From the NCBI GenBank assembly GCA_900769615.1, contig CAAGHH010000025.1:62001-126000 (forward strand): DNA of 64,000 nucleotides, in the 5' to 3' direction. Position numbers and translations under genes: made by a program. This document shows, piece by piece, positions 25,886 to 34,308 of this stretch; positions within the stretch are counted from its first letter, which is position 1; each line of letters starts with the position of its first letter. Below the pieces are notes generated by a model. That model was not told the origin of the DNA, did no database searches, and was given only the letters and a program-made list of their open reading frames with translations. This stretch comes from Selenomonadales bacterium (GTDB taxonomy: Bacteria > Bacillota > Negativicutes > Selenomonadales > Selenomonadaceae).

Positions 25886-25913
25886 TTGACTTTTATGCTG
25901 AGCTGAGTATAAT
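25886..25913 (+). promoter_or_regulatory. Sigma-70 type promoter of hsp20
   Basis: TTGACT at 25886-25891 and TATAAT at 25908-25913, 16 bases apart. Two more TTGAC hexamers lie at 25862 and 25878, giving a triplet of near-identical elements that could be alternative -35 boxes or operator repeats. No CIRCE element was seen. The predicted leader to ATG 26043 is about 120 bases with several short inverted repeats. Confidence 0.65.
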
Positions 25914-26042
25914 AATAATTGTAAAGAGCAAAGGGAGCCGAAGAAAAGAAGGTTCTCGGCGCTCCAAGCAAACCAATATGATTACGGATTGTCAGATTTG
26001 CGATTGAGCAGGTTTGACAAGTATAGAAAGGGGTAACAGATT

Positions 26043-26507
26043 ATGTTTGGTTTGGTTCCATTTGGTTCAAAAAAAGATTTGACGAAAGCGAATGCTGATG
26101 GCGCCCGCAGCATCTGGGACGTCTTTGATGAGCCGTTTTTCCAAAATGACTTTTTCCCGAGTGTTGATTGGACTCAGTCAGGCGGGATGAGAGTTGATGT
26201 CAAAGATAACGGCACGAGCTATGAGCTTACCGCTGATTTGCCGGGAATGAAAAAAGAAGACATTAATCTTTCGTATCAGAATGGTTATTTGACGATAGCC
26301 GCTAAGAAAGATGAGACTAACGAGCAGAAAGACGATGCCGGCAATTATATTCGCCGTGAGCGTCGGGCAGGTTCAGTTAGCAGGTCCTTCTATATCGATA
26401 ATATCGATGAGTCAAAAGTATCAGCTGAGTTTAAAGATGGTGTGCTGAAGGTTGATTTACCAAAATCAGCTGCAGCGGCTGCTTCAACTAAGATTGATAT
26501 TAAATAA
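26043..26507 (+). CDS. Hsp20/alpha-crystallin family small heat-shock protein
   Basis: A 154-residue cytoplasmic chaperone. The alpha-crystallin domain spans about residues 50-150: MRVDVKDNGTSYELTADLPG, INLSYQNGYLTIAAKKD and the C-terminal AEFKDGVLKVDLPK, whose GVLKVDLPK is the family signature. The N-terminal WDVFDEPFFQNDFFPS is aromatic-rich as in other members. It prevents aggregation of unfolded proteins without ATP. It is monocistronic, with its own promoter and a strong two-way terminator. Ribosome site GAAAGGGGTAAC precedes ATG 26043. Confidence 0.93.
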   Translation: MFGLVPFGSKKDLTKANADGARSIWDVFDEPFFQNDFFPSVDWTQSGGMRVDVKDNGTSYELTADLPGMKKEDINLSYQNGYLTIAAKKDETNEQKDDAGNYIRRERRAGSVSRSFYIDNIDESKVSAEFKDGVLKVDLPKSAAAAASTKIDIK

Positions 26508-26551
26508 ACAGACTTCCCTTAAAATAATCTCTATAAATTCCTTAACGTGAG

Positions 26552-26598
26552 AAAATGACGCCTGTCATTAGCTTTAGGCTAGTGGCAGGCGTCATTTT
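26552..26598. terminator. Two-way terminator between hsp20 and cobT
   Basis: A 21-bp stem (26552-26572 with 26578-26598, two G-T pairs) with loop TTTAG, flanked by A-rich and T-rich ends, so it can act on both strands. The two genes converge here. Confidence 0.85.
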
Positions 26599-28516
26599 AT
26601 TTGGCAAATTGTCTTAGGGCACCAGGACCATCGGTAGCGGTAGCAACCTTGGTTTCCGCAAATGTTCGCATATCGTTTAAAACATGCAGGGAAGCGTCGA
26701 TTAATTCAAAGCCAAGAGAAGCGATAAGACCGCCAGGCATGGTTATATTAGTTTGCAGTAATTTTGGCTGGACATGCAGAATATATGGTCTTACAGCTGG
26801 ACATAAGAGCTCAGTATAGCGGGCAATTATATCAGTGGCTTTGTCGTCAAGTACGATAAAGCTGCTGTTGTGAGCAGCGGCTATTATGGCACCAATAAGG
26901 GCGCCAATTAGCGGCTGATAGGCACTAGGAGCATAGCGTAAAAATTCATCCGCAGGATATTTTAAACTGTTATCTGAATTTAGCAAGGCTTTGCTAAGTT
27001 CACTAGCGGTAGTGCCAAATGGTGTATTTTCATCGGGTTCAGTAATTGCTAATCCTAGCAGTGGCGAGGTTAACGATAGATATTCGCCTTGGTTACGACC
27101 AAAATCAAAGGCGGTGGTTAAGGAAAGACTGCTGCGGACATGAGCCAAGGTTACATTTTGACTGTCTTTTCCCTGCCAAGCGGCAATTAGCTGTTCTTGC
27201 AGATTATTGCTGTTTTGTCCAGTGAAGCATAACAATGTACGCTGTATATCATTAGGGGGGAGTTCGTCACCGATAATGCCGGCAGTTTCGACCGCAATTT
27301 GCTCTAAAAATCCAAGACTGTATATGGGCTTAGCTAAATTGTCAAGCCGTTGCTGGCAAAGTTCCATGGATTCTTTGTCGAGATCCTGCATCGTTTTTAA
27401 ATAAAAGTCAAAGGTTTTATCAGAGATTTTGGTAGTTGTAGTGGTCATATATTTATGCTGAAAAGGAGTTTCAGCTTTGACTTGTGGTAAAGCATCGAGC
27501 ACGGACCACATAGCCAAGGTTTTTTCTAGCATTTTCGCTAAAATTGATGAACCACAAGCTTCCCCTAAGCGAAAATCCAATTTCATAACTGGTTTTAATC
27601 CCAGCTTTTGTAAGGTGAATTGATGTGATTTTTCGCTGGCAAGATGAGAGGCTAATATATAATCAGTGACAATAGGGCTAAAAGTTTGGGCAATTAGAGC
27701 CGCAGCTCCGGTGTTGGCACCATCTAAGAGGATGATTTTTTTATGCGCAGCGGCAGCTAAGATAAGTCCGGTGATAGCACCTAATTCAAATCCTCCCACC
27801 TTGGCTAAAATATCAATACCATCAGTGGCATCGGGCTGGTTTATGGTTAAGGCTTTTTTTACTATACTGATTTTTTTTTGCAACCGTTTGGATGATATGT
27901 TGGTGCCGTAGCCGGTTACTTTTTCTGGGGCGAGCTTACAGCAAACAGCGCATATAGCAGCGCTTGACGTGGTGTTTGCAATACCCATTTCACCAGGCAG
28001 CAGACAGTTAAAGCCTTGGGCAAAGGCTTTTTCGGCGAGACTGATGCCGGTTTCGATAGCTTGAATGGCCTGCTTATGGGTCATAGCAGGACCTTGCGCA
28101 ATGTTTTGCGTACCTGAAGCTATGCGGGCATTTATGAGATTAGGAATATCGCTGGTATCAGCATTAATTCCCATATCGACGACCATTAGCGCTGAATCGC
28201 AATAATTAGCGAGCGCATTAGCGGCAGCACCACGGCTGATTAAATAATTTTTTACCATTTGCAGCGTGGTTTCAGGGGGATAGGCACTAACGCCTTCTGC
28301 CGCAACTCCGTGATCGCCACAGCAGATGATGGTGCATTTTTTTAGCTGGGGATGACGCTCGCCGGTTATGGCAATAGTGCGCAAGAGCAGCCGTTCTAAT
28401 TCGCCAAGAGTGTTATTATCTCCTTCCATGACTGAACTAAGGTGCTGCTTTATTTCGTGCGTCGTATCAGCGGCAACTGGCTGAATGGCTTTTATAGTAT
28501 TTGCTAAAAGGCTCAT
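26597..28516 (-). CDS. cobT: Double-domain CobT-type phosphoribosyltransferase (ArsA-ArsB-like fusion)
   Basis: A 639-residue protein, nearly twice the length of normal CobT (about 350). Residues 1-345 form a CobT domain with CCGDHGVAAEGVSAYP, GEMGIANTTSSAA, KVGGFELGAITGL and the catalytic-Glu motif FRLGEACG (Glu319, matching Glu317 of Salmonella CobT), but it lacks the N-terminal LTKPxGSLG motif. Residues about 375-639 form a second, degenerate CobT domain that has this motif (LAKPIYSLGFLE, Ser400) but has lost the RLGEG Glu (MPGGLIASLG instead). CobT activates the lower ligand of cobamides with nicotinate mononucleotide. Complementary halves suggest a fused version of ArsAB, which activates phenol and p-cresol in Sporomusa ovata. 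It overlaps tex by 4 bases. Confidence 0.8.
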   Translation of the reverse strand: MSLLANTIKAIQPVAADTTHEIKQHLSSVMEGDNNTLGELERLLLRTIAITGERHPQLKKCTIICCGDHGVAAEGVSAYPPETTLQMVKNYLISRGAAANALANYCDSALMVVDMGINADTSDIPNLINARIASGTQNIAQGPAMTHKQAIQAIETGISLAEKAFAQGFNCLLPGEMGIANTTSSAAICAVCCKLAPEKVTGYGTNISSKRLQKKISIVKKALTINQPDATDGIDILAKVGGFELGAITGLILAAAAHKKIILLDGANTGAAALIAQTFSPIVTDYILASHLASEKSHQFTLQKLGLKPVMKLDFRLGEACGSSILAKMLEKTLAMWSVLDALPQVKAETPFQHKYMTTTTTKISDKTFDFYLKTMQDLDKESMELCQQRLDNLAKPIYSLGFLEQIAVETAGIIGDELPPNDIQRTLLCFTGQNSNNLQEQLIAAWQGKDSQNVTLAHVRSSLSLTTAFDFGRNQGEYLSLTSPLLGLAITEPDENTPFGTTASELSKALLNSDNSLKYPADEFLRYAPSAYQPLIGALIGAIIAAAHNSSFIVLDDKATDIIARYTELLCPAVRPYILHVQPKLLQTNITMPGGLIASLGFELIDASLHVLNDMRTFAETKVATATDGPGALRQFAK

Positions 28517-30702
28517 AATGACTGCTCCTTTCTCGAAACTTGTTTTAAAGAAAGTCCAATGCGGTTGCGGTCTTCGTCAACATTTATTACCCTGACGGTT
28601 AAAATATCGCCAACAGCAACTACGTCCAAGGGATGCTTTATGTGGTGATTGCTCATTTCTGATATATGGATAAGCCCCGCTGTTTTTAAGCCAATATCGA
28701 CAAAGGCACCAAAATCAGTAATATTGCGGACAGTTCCGCGCATGATGGTACCAGGCTTTATATCTGATAATTTAACAATCGCTTGTCTGGTAAGCGGAGC
28801 GGGCAGATCCTCGCGCGGATCGCGGCCGGGTTTTAGGAGTGCCGCTAAGATATCAGCAACGGTTGGTTCACCAGCCGTTAGCTTGGCGGCTAATTTAGCG
28901 GGGTCAGCTAATTTTATTTTGGCTGCCAGTCGGGCCAAGGAATTTTTGTCATTTAAGTCCGAGAGAGCAAAGCCGAGCATTGTTAAAATTTTTTCGGCTA
29001 AAGCGTAAGATTCTGGATGTACCGGAGTATTATCGAGAGGAAATGTACCGGCAGGAATACGAAGAAAGCCAGCACATTGGGTAAAGGCAGCTTTGCCAAG
29101 CCGAGGAACGTTTAATAGCTGCTTACGGTTGTTGAAGCTGCCATGTTCATCGCGGTAAGCTACGATGTTTTTGGCAATAGCCGCATTGATGCCGGCAATA
29201 TGATTTAAAAGAGCACTGGAAGCTGTATTTAAATCAACACCTACATGATTTACTGCGGTTTCAATAGTAGCATCGAGGGTATGAGCCAGTTCTTTTTGAT
29301 TGACATCATGCTGATATTGACCAACGCCTATTGCCTGTGGATCGATTTTTACGAGTTCAGCTAGCGGATCCTGAACCCTGCGGGCAATAGAAACCGCTCC
29401 CCGTATGGTTACGTCATAATCAGGCAGTTCGGCCTTAGCAAGGGCTGAGGCCGAATAGACAGAGGCGCCAGCTTCGTTAGTTATAAGATAATGGACATCA
29501 GTTAAATGATTTTTAGAAATGAGATTAGCGGCAAATTGTTCGGTTTCATAAGAAGCAGTGCCGTTACCAATTGAGAGTAAAGTGATGTTATGTTTTTTGA
29601 TTAAAGCTAGTACGGTTTTAGCAGCTGCTTTTTGCTCAGCCTCCGAGTGAGTAAGTTTCAGCACACCGTGAGCAATAACGCTGCCCGTGGGGTCAACTAC
29701 GGCCATTTTGCAGCCAGTGCGATAGCCAGGATCAAGTCCCATGACGGTGTGACCAGCTAGCGGAGCCTGCAAGAGAAGCTGCTTTAAGTTGATGCCAAAA
29801 ATTTTAATAGCTTGCTTTTCGGCAATTTCAGTCAGTTGATTGCGGATTTCCCGTTCCAAGGCAGGAAATAGTAATCTTTTGTAACCATCTTCAATAGCTT
29901 TTTGCAAGGTATCATTCCAAATGGAATTTTGTTTAAATACTTTTTGATAAATTCGCTGACAGTTAGTCGCATGGTCAATAGTCAAATGGACTTTGAGACA
30001 GCCTTTTTTTTCACCACGGTTTATGGCCAGTATGCGATGTGATGGCAGGGTGTGGATGAGTTCTTGATAGTTGTCATACATCGAAAAAATGGCCGCATCT
30101 TCACCTTTAGGGTCAAGCTCAGTTACAATATGACCATTATTCCATAAACGCAGTCGCATGGACTGCCGCAAGGCAGCATCTTCCATGATGGCTTCAGCAA
30201 CAATATCCATGGCGCCAGTGATGGCGGCTGCCGTATCAGGAATATCCTTAGCGGGATTAATGAAAGCAGCCGCTAGCTTTTCCGGCGAGCCCTTGGCAGG
30301 TACTTGGTCGAGAATCATGTCAGCTAGCTTTGCGAGTCCGCGTTCGCGGGCCATTTGCGCTCGTGTGCGCTTTTTTTGTTTATAAGGCAGGTATAGATCT
30401 TCTAATTCTTGTAATTTGCTGGCTTTTTCGATTGCTTGCCGCAAATCAGCGGTAAGCTTTCCTTGTTCAGCAATTTTATTTATGATTTCTTCTTGTTTTT
30501 TTACTAGATTGCGCAGATAGTCGAGGCGATCGGCGAGCAAGCGCAATTGTTCATCTTCAAGCGCTCCGGTGGCTTCTTTGCGGTAGCGGGCGATGAAAGG
30601 CACGGTATTACCAGCGTCTAGTAATTCGATAGCAGCTGAAATCTGCTTGGGCTGTACGTTTAATTCACCAGCAATTACAGTGGAAATATCTTTTATAAGC
30701 AT
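28513..30702 (-). CDS. tex: Tex-family RNA-binding transcription accessory protein
   Basis: About 729 residues, full length for Tex. N-terminal helical region with TVPFIARYRKEATGALEDEQ, a YqgF/RNase-H-like domain around GLDPGYRTGCKMAVVDPTG, helix-hairpin-helix repeats (DLNTASSALLNHIAGI; LLNVPRLGKAAFTQCAGFLRI), and a C-terminal S1 domain with MRGTVRNITDFGAFVDIG. It binds nucleic acid and RNA polymerase-associated complexes; precise role varies. The ATG at 30702 matches usual Tex starts; a GTG three codons upstream (30711) is an alternative. The downstream cobT-type gene overlaps its stop codon. Confidence 0.94.
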   Translation of the reverse strand: MLIKDISTVIAGELNVQPKQISAAIELLDAGNTVPFIARYRKEATGALEDEQLRLLADRLDYLRNLVKKQEEIINKIAEQGKLTADLRQAIEKASKLQELEDLYLPYKQKKRTRAQMARERGLAKLADMILDQVPAKGSPEKLAAAFINPAKDIPDTAAAITGAMDIVAEAIMEDAALRQSMRLRLWNNGHIVTELDPKGEDAAIFSMYDNYQELIHTLPSHRILAINRGEKKGCLKVHLTIDHATNCQRIYQKVFKQNSIWNDTLQKAIEDGYKRLLFPALEREIRNQLTEIAEKQAIKIFGINLKQLLLQAPLAGHTVMGLDPGYRTGCKMAVVDPTGSVIAHGVLKLTHSEAEQKAAAKTVLALIKKHNITLLSIGNGTASYETEQFAANLISKNHLTDVHYLITNEAGASVYSASALAKAELPDYDVTIRGAVSIARRVQDPLAELVKIDPQAIGVGQYQHDVNQKELAHTLDATIETAVNHVGVDLNTASSALLNHIAGINAAIAKNIVAYRDEHGSFNNRKQLLNVPRLGKAAFTQCAGFLRIPAGTFPLDNTPVHPESYALAEKILTMLGFALSDLNDKNSLARLAAKIKLADPAKLAAKLTAGEPTVADILAALLKPGRDPREDLPAPLTRQAIVKLSDIKPGTIMRGTVRNITDFGAFVDIGLKTAGLIHISEMSNHHIKHPLDVVAVGDILTVRVINVDEDRNRIGLSLKQVSRKEQSL

Positions 30703-30738
30703 TAAATGCACCAGCTTTCATTTTTAAATAGCGGTATT

Positions 30739-30747
30739 ATTATAACA
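30739..30747 (-). promoter_or_regulatory. Extended -10 promoter of tex-cobT
   Basis: On the minus strand TGTTATAAT fits TGN-TATAAT, about 30 bases ahead of the tex start. No clear -35 hexamer. Confidence 0.5.
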
Positions 30748-30788
30748 TATTGACAGGTAATTTTTTATCGAATACAATTAATATTAAA

Positions 30789-30803
30789 GAATAATGATTA
30801 TTG
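30789..30803 (+). promoter_or_regulatory. PerR/Fur-type operator ahead of the Fur-family gene
   Basis: GAATAATGATTATTG is an inverted repeat of 7-1-7 form, matching 10 of 14 defined positions of the PerR box (TTATAATNATTATAA). It lies 21 bases before the ATG of the Fur-family regulator, so it probably mediates autoregulation. It is also close to the divergent tex promoter. Confidence 0.5.
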
Positions 30804-30823
30804 ATTGCTGGGAGGGATGAGCT

Positions 30824-31264
30824 ATGACGGGCAGGTTAAAAACAAAAGAAGTTATGACACTTTTGCGAGAAAGCGGATTCAAGGTAACGCCACAGCGGCT
30901 GGCCGTCTATGATGCCCTGTCACAGACAACGGCTCATCCGAATGCCGAGATGCTTTATCAGGAATTAAAGCCATATTATCCAACGATGAGTTTAGCCACT
31001 ATCTATAAAGCCTTGGGTATATTTTGCGAGGTTGGTTTGGCGCAAGCATTAAATGTCGGTGAAGAATCATTTCGTTTTGATGCAAATGCTAAAGCTCATC
31101 CCCATATTCGCTGCGCTATTTGTGGACGGGTAGATGATATCGAGAATCTGCCGGAAAAGACAATGGAGCAGCAAGCTGGTCTCACTACTGGTTATGAAGT
31201 TACCGGACACCAATATTATTTTTTTGGTATTTGTCCTAATTGCCAAAAACGGCAAAAACATTAA
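30824..31264 (+). CDS. perR: Fur-family repressor, PerR type
   Basis: A 146-residue regulator. Winged-helix DNA-binding half: GFKVTPQRLAVYDAL and HPNAEMLYQELKPYYPTMS-LATIYKAL. Dimerisation half: AHPHIRCAICGRVDDIEN and CPNCQKRQKH, giving two CxxC zinc ligands, and the family His residues (His-Pro-His). PerR proteins sense peroxide through metal-catalysed His oxidation; Fur senses iron; the short acidic-free N-terminus and TPQRLAVYDAL resemble PerR more. Start ATG 30824 follows GGGAGGG with good spacing. Divergent from tex and upstream of a hydrogenase operon, whose control by it is not shown. Confidence 0.85.
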   Translation: MTGRLKTKEVMTLLRESGFKVTPQRLAVYDALSQTTAHPNAEMLYQELKPYYPTMSLATIYKALGIFCEVGLAQALNVGEESFRFDANAKAHPHIRCAICGRVDDIENLPEKTMEQQAGLTTGYEVTGHQYYFFGICPNCQKRQKH

Positions 31265-31294
31265 TTTTAGCAATATTTTTCGCTAATTTCGGAC

Positions 31295-31312
31295 TTGTGC
31301 TTTAAATCACAA
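31295..31312 (+). promoter_or_regulatory. Rex-like palindrome ahead of the hydrogenase operon
   Basis: TTGTGCTTTAAATCACAA is an 18-bp palindrome with perfect outer TTGTG and CACAA arms, as in the Rex operator (TTGTGAANNNNTTCACAA; 11 of 14 positions). It also resembles a CRP/FNR-type site. It is followed by CTTTTT, so it could also act as a weak terminator of perR, and by TACAAT (31324-31329), a possible -10. Rex senses NADH/NAD+, which would suit a hydrogenase. Confidence 0.5.
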
Positions 31313-31348
31313 GCTTTTTGTAGTACAATTATAAAATCACACGCTTTC

Positions 31349-31382
31349 AAAACAGACAGTAACTTGTCTGTTTTTGTTTTTT
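31349..31382 (+). terminator. Terminator or attenuator between perR and hyfB
   Basis: A perfect 10-bp stem (31349-31358 with 31365-31374), six-base loop, followed by a T-rich tail. It lies between the Rex-like site and hyfB, so it either ends perR transcription or attenuates a promoter near 31324. Confidence 0.7.
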
Positions 31383-31418
31383 CAGGTCTTAAGCTTATTT
31401 ATGAAGTGGGGGAATATA

Positions 31419-33401
31419 ATGGATTTATCAATCGGAGCGCTGGGGTTATATGCTTTAGGCGCGCTGACGTTAATCTGGCCTAAAAGGCTAGAGCTGGCGG
31501 CACATTATACTGGCATGGGGCTGGCAGTTGTGGCTAGCGTCATATTGTTAGGCTTTTCGCTCTTAGCGTTAGTAGGGGTTACTGGGGGCATCACCTTTCA
31601 AACAGGACGGTATCTGTTGGCAGTTGATGGCTGGAGTGCTGTTTTTTTAATGATAACGGCCTTGGCAGGGACGGCAGTCAGCATTTATGGCATCGGTTAT
31701 GGCCGAGGGTATCTTGGTGAGCGCATACGACAGCTTACGGGGCTTTGGAACTTATTTATTTTATCAATGGTACTGGTAATAATGGCTGGCGATGCTTTTA
31801 CCTTTATTTTAGCTTGGGAAATAATGGCGCTGGTTTCATTTTTGCTAGTAAATCATGAGTGTCATAAAAAAACTGTTGTCAACGCAGCTTATCAATATAT
31901 GGTTATGACGCATTTAGGTACAGCCGCTATTTTGATAGCATTTTATTTGTTAGGCAGTCAGGCAGCTAGTCTTTCATTTGCTGATTTGGCGCGCAGTACG
32001 CTGGATTATCCTTTGCGCCATGTCGTATTTGCTTGTGCCTTCATAGGTTTTGCCTTAAAATCTGGTCTTATGCCACTGCATGTTTGGCTGCCTAATGCGC
32101 ATCCAGCGGCACCAAGTCATGTTTCAGCGCTTATGAGCGGAGTTATGCTCAAGGTAGCTGTTTATGGCTTTGGGCGCTTTGTTTTCCAATTTTTGGGCAT
32201 GGAAATAGTAGCTTATGGTGTGATTGTCATGCTGATAGGGCTGATTTCAGCTTTTCTTGGTGTGCTTTATGCTACGATGGAAAAGGATATGAAGCGGATA
32301 CTGGCTTATTCTTCCGTGGAAAATATGGGTATAATATTTTCCGCTTTTGGTTGTGGTATGCTTTTAGCTTCATTAGGACATCCACGGCTGTCAGTAGTGG
32401 CCTTTGTAGCGGTATTAGTGCATTCGTTTAGTCATAGTTTGATGAAGTGCCTGCTGTTTATGAGTGCGGGAGCTGTTATGCAGGCAACTGGTACAAAAAA
32501 TATCGAAGCCTTGGGGGCTTTAGCAAAAAAAATGCCTTGGACGGCTGTTTTTACTTTGGTGGGTTCCATGTCACTAGCATCACTGCCATTTACTAGTGGT
32601 CTTGTCGGCGAGTGGCTTACTTTGCAAGGCCTTATTACGCTGGCGTGGCAAGCTGGTTCACAGGAAATGCGGCTTTTGGTAATTGCAGCGTTTATATTGT
32701 TAGGACTTACCGGAGCTTTGGCTTTGGGCTGTTTTGTACGGCTGTTTGGCGTTGTGTTTTTGGGACGGCGCCGGTCTAGTGTTGTATTAAAGGCTAAGGA
32801 ATCACCGATTTCCATGCGCTTAGGGATGGGCATGGAAGCGGTGATTATTATAATATTAGGCATATTTCCCGCACCGCTTACAGCGTTAATGCAAATGGTT
32901 ATTACTGGTGGCAATGGTATTCCTATGCAAAATTTGTTAGGCGTTTTTTGGTTGGGAAATGGTCAAAGCTTTTCGCTTTACAGTCCGATAATGCTGGCGT
33001 TTTTATTTAGCCTGATACTAGCGGCTTTAGTTTTACCGCTTTTAGGCGGCAAGGTATTTATTAAGCGGGATGTAACTTGGAACTGTGGTACGGTACCTAC
33101 CCGTCGGCAGCAATATTCAGCGACGGGTTTTTCCAAGCCGCTACGCCGGGCTTTTGATTATATTTTAAAACCGCGGCGGGAAAGAGTTTTTCTGCAAAAG
33201 GATCATGCGTATTTTGGTCGGCGGATTCAATATAATTTACTCATTCCAGATCAATTTACGGATAGACTTTATCATCCGATAGAACATTTGCTGGTAAAGT
33301 TTGCTTCGCTGTTAAGAATGATTCAACAGGGAAGTGTCCGGCTTTATATCGGGTATACGATGATAGCTATGGTGTTAGTTTTGCTTTGGGGGGTGATGTG
33401 A
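31419..33401 (+). CDS. hyfB: Hydrogenase-4 component B-like antiporter subunit
   Basis: A 660-residue, multi-spanning membrane protein of the NuoL/MrpA family. About 14-16 hydrophobic segments; key parts are AWEIMALVSFLLVNHE (conserved Glu), GFALKSGLMPLHVWLPNAHPAAPS (central Lys and His), and AVLVHSFSHSLMKCLLF. The C-terminal NCGTVPTRRQQYSATGFSKPLR is typical of HyfB/HycC. It would couple electron transfer to ion translocation. ATG 31419 is taken because GTGGGGG precedes it; earlier Met codons in frame lie in the leader. First gene of a six-gene operon. Confidence 0.9.
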   Translation: MDLSIGALGLYALGALTLIWPKRLELAAHYTGMGLAVVASVILLGFSLLALVGVTGGITFQTGRYLLAVDGWSAVFLMITALAGTAVSIYGIGYGRGYLGERIRQLTGLWNLFILSMVLVIMAGDAFTFILAWEIMALVSFLLVNHECHKKTVVNAAYQYMVMTHLGTAAILIAFYLLGSQAASLSFADLARSTLDYPLRHVVFACAFIGFALKSGLMPLHVWLPNAHPAAPSHVSALMSGVMLKVAVYGFGRFVFQFLGMEIVAYGVIVMLIGLISAFLGVLYATMEKDMKRILAYSSVENMGIIFSAFGCGMLLASLGHPRLSVVAFVAVLVHSFSHSLMKCLLFMSAGAVMQATGTKNIEALGALAKKMPWTAVFTLVGSMSLASLPFTSGLVGEWLTLQGLITLAWQAGSQEMRLLVIAAFILLGLTGALALGCFVRLFGVVFLGRRRSSVVLKAKESPISMRLGMGMEAVIIIILGIFPAPLTALMQMVITGGNGIPMQNLLGVFWLGNGQSFSLYSPIMLAFLFSLILAALVLPLLGGKVFIKRDVTWNCGTVPTRRQQYSATGFSKPLRRAFDYILKPRRERVFLQKDHAYFGRRIQYNLLIPDQFTDRLYHPIEHLLVKFASLLRMIQQGSVRLYIGYTMIAMVLVLLWGVM

Positions 33402-34295
33402 TTGGCTATTATAGATTGGCTGTCTAGGCTTATGGCACCAGGAATTATTCAGGCAGCAGGACTTTTTTTAGTGGCACCGCTTATAGCTGGCATCATTAAC
33501 AAAACCAAGGCCTTTTTACAAAAGCGGCAGGGAGCTAGTATTTTCCAAGAATACTTTGATTTGTGGAAATGGTGGCGTAAACCGGTAATATTAACGCCAT
33601 ATACGAGCAAAATATTTATCATCGCTCCAGTGATTTATTTAGCTGCTAGTATAATGGCAGCGATAATGGTTCCGGGGCTTATAGCGGGACCAATTTCGTT
33701 TGGTGATGCGTTTATATTTGTTTATATATTAGCCTTGGGAAGATTCTTTATGACGCTGGCGTCATTTGATGCGGCGACCGCTTTTGGCGGCATGGGCGGT
33801 TCACGGGAAATTTATGTATCAGTGCTGGTGGAACCTGCGGTCATGCTGGCGATATTAGTCAATGCCATGCGGTATAGCTCGACGACACTATCGCAGATGG
33901 TAATTAATTTTGATCAATTTTATTTTACGATACCAGCGGTGCTTACCTGCGTAGCCTTTTTTATGGTAATGCTGGCCGAAAATAGCCGGCTGCCGGTGGA
34001 TAATCCAGATACACATTTAGAGCTTACGATGATTCATGAGTGTATGACACTAGAATATTCAGGTCGGCTGTTAACTTTTATACATTTGGGAAGTATGTTG
34101 AAAATCCTGGTATTTTTGGTGTTGTTTAGTGCGCTTTATCTGCCAATAGCAATTCCTGTTCCCGTCAAAGTTTTATTGGGAGCGGTAGCAATAGGTATCG
34201 TGGAAATTCTTAATAATAAGATGCGGCTCTTTAAGGTGCGGGTATATTTAGCAGCTGCGGTTATACTGATGATGCTGGCTATTATTGCGCAATAA
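33402..34295 (+). CDS. hyfC: Hydrogenase-4 component C-like (NuoH family) membrane subunit
   Basis: A 297-residue NuoH/HycD-type protein with about eight membrane segments. Conserved cytoplasmic loops are visible: KRQGASIFQEYFDLWKWWRK and FFMVMLAENSRLPVDNPDTHLELTMIHE, the latter rich in the acidic and His residues that couple the hydrogenase module to the membrane arm. TTG 33402 is the start, with GGGGGGTG at 33388-33395 as ribosome site inside the hyfB end. Adjacent to hyfB without a gap. Confidence 0.9.
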   Translation: MAIIDWLSRLMAPGIIQAAGLFLVAPLIAGIINKTKAFLQKRQGASIFQEYFDLWKWWRKPVILTPYTSKIFIIAPVIYLAASIMAAIMVPGLIAGPISFGDAFIFVYILALGRFFMTLASFDAATAFGGMGGSREIYVSVLVEPAVMLAILVNAMRYSSTTLSQMVINFDQFYFTIPAVLTCVAFFMVMLAENSRLPVDNPDTHLELTMIHECMTLEYSGRLLTFIHLGSMLKILVFLVLFSALYLPIAIPVPVKVLLGAVAIGIVEILNNKMRLFKVRVYLAAAVILMMLAIIAQ

Positions 34296-34308
34296 GGAGG
34301 AAAAGGCA

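Noticed and set aside
27207..30385. Open frames on the plus strand within cobT and tex
   Set aside because: They are short, lack ribosome sites and motifs, and lie opposite two long genes with clear domain content.
32432..32914. A 160-codon minus-strand frame opposite hyfB
   Set aside because: A shadow of the membrane-protein codons; no domain or ribosome site.
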